Shown piece after piece: positions 58,346 to 64,000 of a DNA stretch of 64,000 nt. The notes under the pieces are model-generated. The model was not told the DNA's origin. It saw only the letters and a list, made by a program, of their open reading frames with translations, and ran no database searches. Made by a program: the position numbers and the translations under genes. Numbering within the stretch: the stretch's first letter is position 1; each line of letters begins with the position of its first letter. The DNA comes from Clostridiales bacterium (GTDB lineage Bacteria; Bacillota; Clostridia; Peptostreptococcales; Anaerovoracaceae), in assembly GCA_012513435.1 (NCBI GenBank), contig JAAZCE010000007.1, positions 31,894 to 95,893 of the forward strand, in the 5' to 3' direction.

Positions 58346-59118
58346 TTACCTCCGTTACAAATAAATTTGTCTCCAATATATAAATTTCCATTAATAAGTC
58401 TTGCATTATAAACTAAATCTTTTGTTGACACCAATTGCACTATATCCGATAAATCTCCAACTTCAAAATATTGCAAATTACTTTTTTGCCCATTAATATC
58501 TAAAACAAATCTCGCTTCATTTTGATAAATAAATCTCTTTAGTTTTTCAAATGGGTTAAGCATAATAGCTGGTTTATCTTCATCATTTACATACGTAATG
58601 AATCCAAACACCGCTCTAGATTTTAACAATAATTTTTCACTAGCTTTAAAAATTCTCCTTAAAAATTCATTTGGGTCATTAATCACAACGCAATACTCAC
58701 CAAAGGTTTTTTCCAATTTAGGATTCGGACTAATAATTGTTTGCTTTAATTTATTTTGTAAAAGAGAATATAAACAAAATATATTTTTATATTCATCCTC
58801 TTTTCTATGTCGAACTGCAAATTCAATGCTTGGTTTATGCTCTGGATCTCGGTCAATGCATTTAAAATAAAAATTGCCATTCTGATCTGTTGAATTCACC
58901 CATATTTTATCATTGGTGTTTTTACAATAAAACTCTGCCCCATCAACAAAGTCCTCTTGATCCTCTGACATTTCTGTAGCTCCTTCCATATTCTGTATAT
59001 TCTTATATGTGCTCATAAATAAATGTCCACCTATAAAATCGTCAACATACTTTTGAGTTTTGCATATTTTACATAATACTGCATTAAAGCTATTATCTAT
59101 TTTAATCACTCCCTTCAA
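58342..59118 (-). CDS. Hypothetical protein (cargo C)
   Basis: 258 aa; 4-bp overlap with the PC4-like gene; CKICKTQKYVDDFIGGHLFMSTY...; no family recognised. Confidence 0.7.
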   Translation of the reverse strand: MKGVIKIDNSFNAVLCKICKTQKYVDDFIGGHLFMSTYKNIQNMEGATEMSEDQEDFVDGAEFYCKNTNDKIWVNSTDQNGNFYFKCIDRDPEHKPSIEFAVRHRKEDEYKNIFCLYSLLQNKLKQTIISPNPKLEKTFGEYCVVINDPNEFLRRIFKASEKLLLKSRAVFGFITYVNDEDKPAIMLNPFEKLKRFIYQNEARFVLDINGQKSNLQYFEVGDLSDIVQLVSTKDLVYNARLINGNLYIGDKFICNGGK

Positions 59119-59567
59119 TTTATTTTTCTTTTACAATAAACCTTCAATCACCATACTATTTTACCAATTTCCGTTTTTAATCTCATTATGCCATCTTGTT
59201 TTTCTGTAATGATGTTTGCCACTATTGAAATTAATCATTCATATCGAAAATACCTAGTTGACCATCAACAGTATCCACTTTTTTTATTTTTATAAAAGTT
59301 AGCATATCCTATCCTCAAGGTTAGCACCATGCTTAATTCTTTAATAATGTGTTCTATGATCAGTGAATTAATAAGTAAAACCCTCCAATTATTATCTACC
59401 ATTGGATTAAAGGCACTATTAATATAAATTGCTATTGTTGTCTTAAGCCTTGCAGAATTTATTTGCATAAAAGGAAATAATTCAAACTTTGTTGTACCTG
59501 TCTTCGCAATGGATGATGATAATTCTCTCAAAATAATATGATCTCAATTTTTCTCTCAAATCTTCTT

Positions 59568-61337
59568 TTAAATTATCTGATACTCAGAATTATGAAACAT
59601 GTTATTCTTCATATCCTCATGACACATATCCCCACTTTTTATAGCATTTGCACAAATGAGCATATTTTTAACAGAAAGAGCAGTACCATATACTCCTGTA
59701 CTCATACTTATTCTTTCAAGCTGATTAACAAAATTCCCAATGAAATGTCCTGCTACAAACATAAAGTAATATGTTTCAATATTAGTATTAAAATTAAGCC
59801 ACCACTCATTAGAATTGATTTTTTTATCTCTTGTTTGATTTTCACGTATGTAACGCTCCATCTCATCTGCCTGTGAAATTGGTAAATTATACCCCTTGGA
59901 ATATGCTTTAGTATCTACTATTACACCATAATTTTCAGTCAGATCATTAGTATATATAATACCATCTGGTTTTCTGCTTCCACCAAGATGCAACCCTGTA
60001 AACTTACACTCCTCGGTCAATAATTCTAAAGTTTTCATTTCAAATAATCTGTTTTGTACACTATCGTAGGCAAGATCTATTAATGACAAATACTCATGAG
60101 ATAAATGTGTCATTTGAGGACGAATTTCATCTTTAATTTCCGCCAACGAAGATTTGGCTAAATTTTGAGATACAGGTATTATAAAATCATTTATAGTATC
60201 TGCCCATAAAAATCCAGTATTTGTTTTAATAATATTTAATCCAATGTTAATAAGTCCTTTTATATCATCGTCAATAGTCTCTGCCACTTCTTCTATCTTC
60301 ATTGTAGATAAATAGTTCATTATACTTGATACACTGACTTCTTCTTTGCTCTCGGATAAAAATTTTAAAATATAGGAACGTCTTGTTCTTAAATACTCAC
60401 GATCAGATCCTTTTGTTGCAAACATTTCAAAACAAACATTTTTTGCTATTCTTTTATGCTTACTATTACCTATTGTTTTCCTTAATGCTGCGATACCTTT
60501 TCCTGTGATTATATAAGCCTGTCCTATTACTTCGGTATACTCTTTGGTTCCAATGGATACCGTTATTTCCTTAGGTAACTGCTCTACTAGTCCAAGTTTG
60601 CATAGCCATTTAGAAATCATCCTAGCATATTTATCCGAAGATCCATCCCAATCAGCTTTCATTTTATTTTTTTCTGATGCTGACTCAGTAGTAGCTAAAC
60701 TTCTAATTAAAATTGATTGAGGCAAACTAGTAAATCCGCCTTCTCCAATAAACCCAAGATTTCTTCCTAATTCAAATTTTGTTAAATGTGTATTTTCTGT
60801 TTCCGCTAATAAATTTAATATTCTTACTGCAGGTGGATATGCAAGCACAGCTTTGGTTAATAATTCAATTTCCTTTTCAGACAACTCTTCTCCTTCCTTT
60901 GCTTTTGTTAATTCTAATCCACTTGACGTTATGCTAAAAGCATCATCGCTATAAGAATATTTTATAAACCCAAAAGCATGAGCCCATCTTACAAAATTAT
61001 CCGCAGGCCAATCACCAATAAAATCTCGACTCTGACCTTTAACTGTAGCTTGAACAATACCGTTACATCGTGAATCTTTTCTCGGTGTAAACGAAGTTCC
61101 TACAAGCATTGAATATGGTATTAATAGAGGACGAGTATTCATAACGTCTATCAATAATTCTCTTCCATCTCTCTGCTCAACTAGAGAAGGAATGATTGTA
61201 TCTATTAGTTCTTTATGCTTTTTAGATGTCTCATCAAATATAGCAACAACGTCACATAAACTTCTTAAATTGCTCGGATCTTGTACCCAACCAAATGCTC
61301 TAAAACTTGTAATATGTGTAGGTAAAATTGATATCAT
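59568..61337 (-). CDS. FokI-type Type IIS restriction endonuclease
   Basis: 589 aa, similar to R.FokI along its length: FRAFGWVQDPSNLRSL, RWAHAFGFIKY, WDGSSDKYARMISKWL, LGGSRKPDGIIY...YGVIVDTKAYSKGYNLPISQADEMERYIRENQTRDKKIN. Confidence 0.95.
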   Translation of the reverse strand: MISILPTHITSFRAFGWVQDPSNLRSLCDVVAIFDETSKKHKELIDTIIPSLVEQRDGRELLIDVMNTRPLLIPYSMLVGTSFTPRKDSRCNGIVQATVKGQSRDFIGDWPADNFVRWAHAFGFIKYSYSDDAFSITSSGLELTKAKEGEELSEKEIELLTKAVLAYPPAVRILNLLAETENTHLTKFELGRNLGFIGEGGFTSLPQSILIRSLATTESASEKNKMKADWDGSSDKYARMISKWLCKLGLVEQLPKEITVSIGTKEYTEVIGQAYIITGKGIAALRKTIGNSKHKRIAKNVCFEMFATKGSDREYLRTRRSYILKFLSESKEEVSVSSIMNYLSTMKIEEVAETIDDDIKGLINIGLNIIKTNTGFLWADTINDFIIPVSQNLAKSSLAEIKDEIRPQMTHLSHEYLSLIDLAYDSVQNRLFEMKTLELLTEECKFTGLHLGGSRKPDGIIYTNDLTENYGVIVDTKAYSKGYNLPISQADEMERYIRENQTRDKKINSNEWWLNFNTNIETYYFMFVAGHFIGNFVNQLERISMSTGVYGTALSVKNMLICANAIKSGDMCHEDMKNNMFHNSEYQII

Positions 61338-61357
61338 ATTATTTTTTACAGTAAATA

Positions 61358-63304
61358 TTAATAATTGGTGATTAATACTTCCCTGCTTCCTCCTTTTGAT
61401 GTATTATAGCTAGAGTTTGAATAATTATAATTTAAATCTATTAAATTGTATCTTTTACTCCACTCTTCCAGTATCTCATTTTTTCTTCCTTTATGCTCCA
61501 TGACATTAGATAATGCAAAGTTAATTCCCAAGTCATCTGCTCTATTCAACAATTGATATAACTGATGTTCTTCTGGTTCTTTCCAGTCTTTAAATCCACG
61601 ATTTCCATCATTGTATGTCCCTGTTGTTATTAAATACGGCGGATCACAATATATCATATCTCCAACAGTTAACTCCTCTACATTAAAATCATTAAAATCT
61701 GTATTTGTAAATATAATATTTTTATATTTTAACTTATTAACAAAAGCAATCAAATTTTGCTTCATAGTATCTGAAAATTGACTTCTATTACGACCAAACG
61801 GATTATTATATTCCAAGTTATTGTTGAATCTAAATTGATAATTAAATGAATAACATGTCAATGTATATAAATCTAATGGATCTTTAGTTTTATTATAATA
61901 ATCTCTAAAAGTTTTAAATCCATATTCATTTTCTTTTGACAATGAATACTTTTTGATGTTTTGCTCTATGGTACTTAAGATTTCTTCTATTTCTTTTTCT
62001 TGAAAGCACTTAAAAAGTTCAATTATTTTGCTGTTTATATCATTGCAAATTATATTTTTTGCTGAAACATTTATGGCAACATTAGATCCCCCAGAAAATA
62101 AATCAACAAATGTATTAATTTTTTGCGGAAATAGAGGCATAATTTGAGGCAATAATTTATATTTCCCACCAATATAATTAAGTGGACTTTTTAAATATTT
62201 TTTTGTATTTGATGTTGGTTTTATTTTATTATTATATGTATTTATATTTTCAAAACAATAATAGCTCTTATGGGGAATATCTTTTTTTACATAAAATAAA
62301 AGCTCATTCACTGATTTTTTAGGTGATTGGACTTTGCTTTTATATTTTCTGTATGGAATGGAATACATTTTATAAGATCTCTCTATTCCATATTTTTTAA
62401 ATATATTTTCAATTTGAGGAATGCTCATTAATCCATCAGTACTATAACTCATTACAATATTTGAAAACTTAGCCTTGTCTATCAAATCCTCAAAAGCATT
62501 GAGTACTTTATTTTTTATACAAAAATCTGATTTTTGTTCGGAATATTCTCGCATTCCAGTTATTCCGTGAATAGTTGGATTGTCATATTTAGAAATAGTT
62601 TCTAAAAAATGATAATTGGGAGCATATTGCCTTGAATTATAAGGCGGGTCAAGATATAAAATATCTCCTTCCAACTCTCTAATTAATGCATTTGCGTCCA
62701 TATTATAACTTTTATTATTTTTTTTATTGTCAATAACATCTAAACGTAACATTTCAAAATCTTTTAAAGCCCTTTTATCCCACTCTTTGAGATATGCTCC
62801 GTATGTTCCAGTTATATTAGAAACGAAAGGAACCCCCTCTATCAATCCTGCTAATAAATAATAGTATTCCATTTCATCTATCAGTTGTTTCGACTTCCAT
62901 TGCTCAATGGTATTCCTAATAAAATCAATTCTCGTAGCATTATCAGTTGAAACATACATCCTATTACAATTTTCGTTAGGTGCATAATTATTAGTTATAA
63001 AGTAATTCATATTGTTTAAATTTATATCTCCATCTTCTAAAAATTTAAATGGATCATTAATACCATATTGTGCTAATTTTTTAAACATAGGTTTTCTATT
63101 ATTTTCTATTGTTGCTTTTTGGATAACATATGAAAAGTACAAAGAATCATTCGAATGTACTTCATACTGCGGTTTAAAATGCCTAGATACAGCACCTGTA
63201 CCCGCAAAAATATCGCAAAAAACCTTTTCATTGCCTGTAGTATTATCTTTAATAACACTTTCTATATTTTCTAACATTGTGGCTTTACTGCCAATGTATC
63301 TCAT
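61358..63304 (-). CDS. M.FokI-type fused double adenine-N6 DNA methyltransferase
   Basis: 648 aa; two Dam-like modules, MRYIGSKATMLENIE/FAGTGAVSRHF/DPPYNSRQYAPNYHFLET and LNYIGGKYKLLPQI/DLFSGGSNVAIN/CDPPYLITTGTYN. Confidence 0.95.
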   Translation of the reverse strand: MRYIGSKATMLENIESVIKDNTTGNEKVFCDIFAGTGAVSRHFKPQYEVHSNDSLYFSYVIQKATIENNRKPMFKKLAQYGINDPFKFLEDGDINLNNMNYFITNNYAPNENCNRMYVSTDNATRIDFIRNTIEQWKSKQLIDEMEYYYLLAGLIEGVPFVSNITGTYGAYLKEWDKRALKDFEMLRLDVIDNKKNNKSYNMDANALIRELEGDILYLDPPYNSRQYAPNYHFLETISKYDNPTIHGITGMREYSEQKSDFCIKNKVLNAFEDLIDKAKFSNIVMSYSTDGLMSIPQIENIFKKYGIERSYKMYSIPYRKYKSKVQSPKKSVNELLFYVKKDIPHKSYYCFENINTYNNKIKPTSNTKKYLKSPLNYIGGKYKLLPQIMPLFPQKINTFVDLFSGGSNVAINVSAKNIICNDINSKIIELFKCFQEKEIEEILSTIEQNIKKYSLSKENEYGFKTFRDYYNKTKDPLDLYTLTCYSFNYQFRFNNNLEYNNPFGRNRSQFSDTMKQNLIAFVNKLKYKNIIFTNTDFNDFNVEELTVGDMIYCDPPYLITTGTYNDGNRGFKDWKEPEEHQLYQLLNRADDLGINFALSNVMEHKGRKNEILEEWSKRYNLIDLNYNYSNSSYNTSKGGSREVLITNY

Positions 63305-63568
63305 TAAAAAGACCTCCTCACATCCTAAAACATCCTTGCTAATATTATAAACGATTTTCTTTTATATTTCAAGTCAATAACAGGTTAATAACTAAAACTA
63401 TATCCTCGACCATTTCCCACATACATCACTTTCCAAAATTTCTCCGAAAGTAACACTAAAATACCGTTGATACATTTCCTGAAACGTCACTTCTTAAAAT
63501 CAATCCGAAAGTAATATGTCGACTTATTCCCACCAACTCTATTCTCCGCTAAATTCTCTCCAAAAACT

Positions 63569-63607
63569 AAAAAATGCCACCTGCAAGGAAGCTCCCTACA
63601 AGTGGCA
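63569..63607 (-). terminator. Strong terminator upstream of the M.FokI-like gene
   Basis: Minus strand TGCCACTTGTAGGGA-gct-TCCTTGCAGGTGGCA-TTTTTT. Confidence 0.8.
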
Positions 63608-63662
63608 CAATCTTCATCAACCTTTATAACCAGCCACTTTACAGCTCTTTTTATTTGTCTAC

Positions 63663-63674
63663 CTTAGACATCAA
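63663..63674. repeat. Candidate att half-site (copy 2) in a RumA-like C-terminal motif
   Basis: cttagacatcaa; minus strand encodes NNGVEYAILSILSSHVECVVLMSKVDK*. Confidence 0.5.
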
Positions 63675-63828
63675 CACAACACACTCCACATGACTTGAGA
63701 GTATGGACAGAATCGCATACTCAACCCCATTGTTTTAGGTAATATGTCATAGGGCATTTTTACCCCTATTGTCTATGCCGGATGCCATTTCCGGTAATTA
63801 AATAGCGAACGTTTCCATGAAGGCATAT

Positions 63829-64000
63829 CAAGAATACTGTCTCACAATTTTCTCCCAGATTTCTTGTGTTTTAAGGTATTGCTGATAATGCTTTTTAACA
63901 TTTCTATTGTACTTTTCTAACTCTAATGAAATATTCATAAAATCCCTGCGTCCAAAATAATTACAAATACTAGGAAGCGATGCTGCAATCTGCTCTCTCA
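63829..64000 (-). CDS. Partial CDS (C-terminus), unknown
   Basis: Open minus frame ...REQIAASLPSICNYFGRRDFMNISLELEKYNRNVKKHYQQYLKTQEIWEKIVRQYS* running off the window edge. Confidence 0.5.

Noticed and set aside
59265-59531. 88-aa minus-strand ORF between cargo C and R.FokI
   Set aside because: Needs a TTG start, no convincing RBS, no recognisable domain; kept only as a possible relic.
31500-63304. ICE/conjugative transposon interpretation
   Set aside because: No relaxase, coupling protein, VirB4 or other T4SS genes; terminase, portal, capsid, holin and lysin indicate a phage origin.
1-64000. CRISPR array, rRNA, tRNA, retron or diversity-generating retroelement
   Set aside because: No regularly spaced repeats, Cas genes, reverse transcriptase or convincing rRNA/tRNA sequence noticed by reading.

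Overview
The window looks like a spore-forming Clostridia-type chromosome interrupted by a large AT-rich mobile region. About 0.1-16 kb is core genome: CoA-transferase, comEC, a class A PBP, spoVAC-AD-AE, maf, a SASP, recG, Asp23/Gls24, rpmB and nrdD-nrdG. About 16-27.4 kb is an accessory strip rich in acetyltransferases, with several broken genes (TfoX, GNAT, DUF1697 x2, MBL, CAT-like, RhuM and XRE remnants). About 27.5-63.7 kb is a prophage-like element, all on the minus strand. It has three coupled serine-recombinase genes, amidase/holin, capsid/scaffold/portal/terminase, a tyrosine integrase lying between terL and terS, PolA, primase/helicase, SNF2 helicase, VRR-NUC and a ParB-MTase. No tail genes are visible. 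The element carries cargo at three sites: (A) a repressible-looking six-gene operon (DUF1413-like / DUF6414-like / Clp-type AAA+ / PUA-like-HNH / unknown / 53-aa ORF) at 27.7-31.4 kb, my main candidate for an undescribed system; (B) a stand-alone 551-aa PD-(D/E)XK-like protein inserted between terL and portal with its own terminator; (C) a HEPN-like / PC4-like / unknown trio followed by a full-length FokI-type R-M pair (fused double MTase plus R.FokI homologue). Both ends carry a 12-bp direct repeat inside a RumA(RlmD)-like C-terminal coding motif (ECVVLMSK), which suggests a rum-gene attachment site. The nrdD reading frame also lacks a recognisable glycyl-radical loop. All family calls come from reading the translations; no database search was run.
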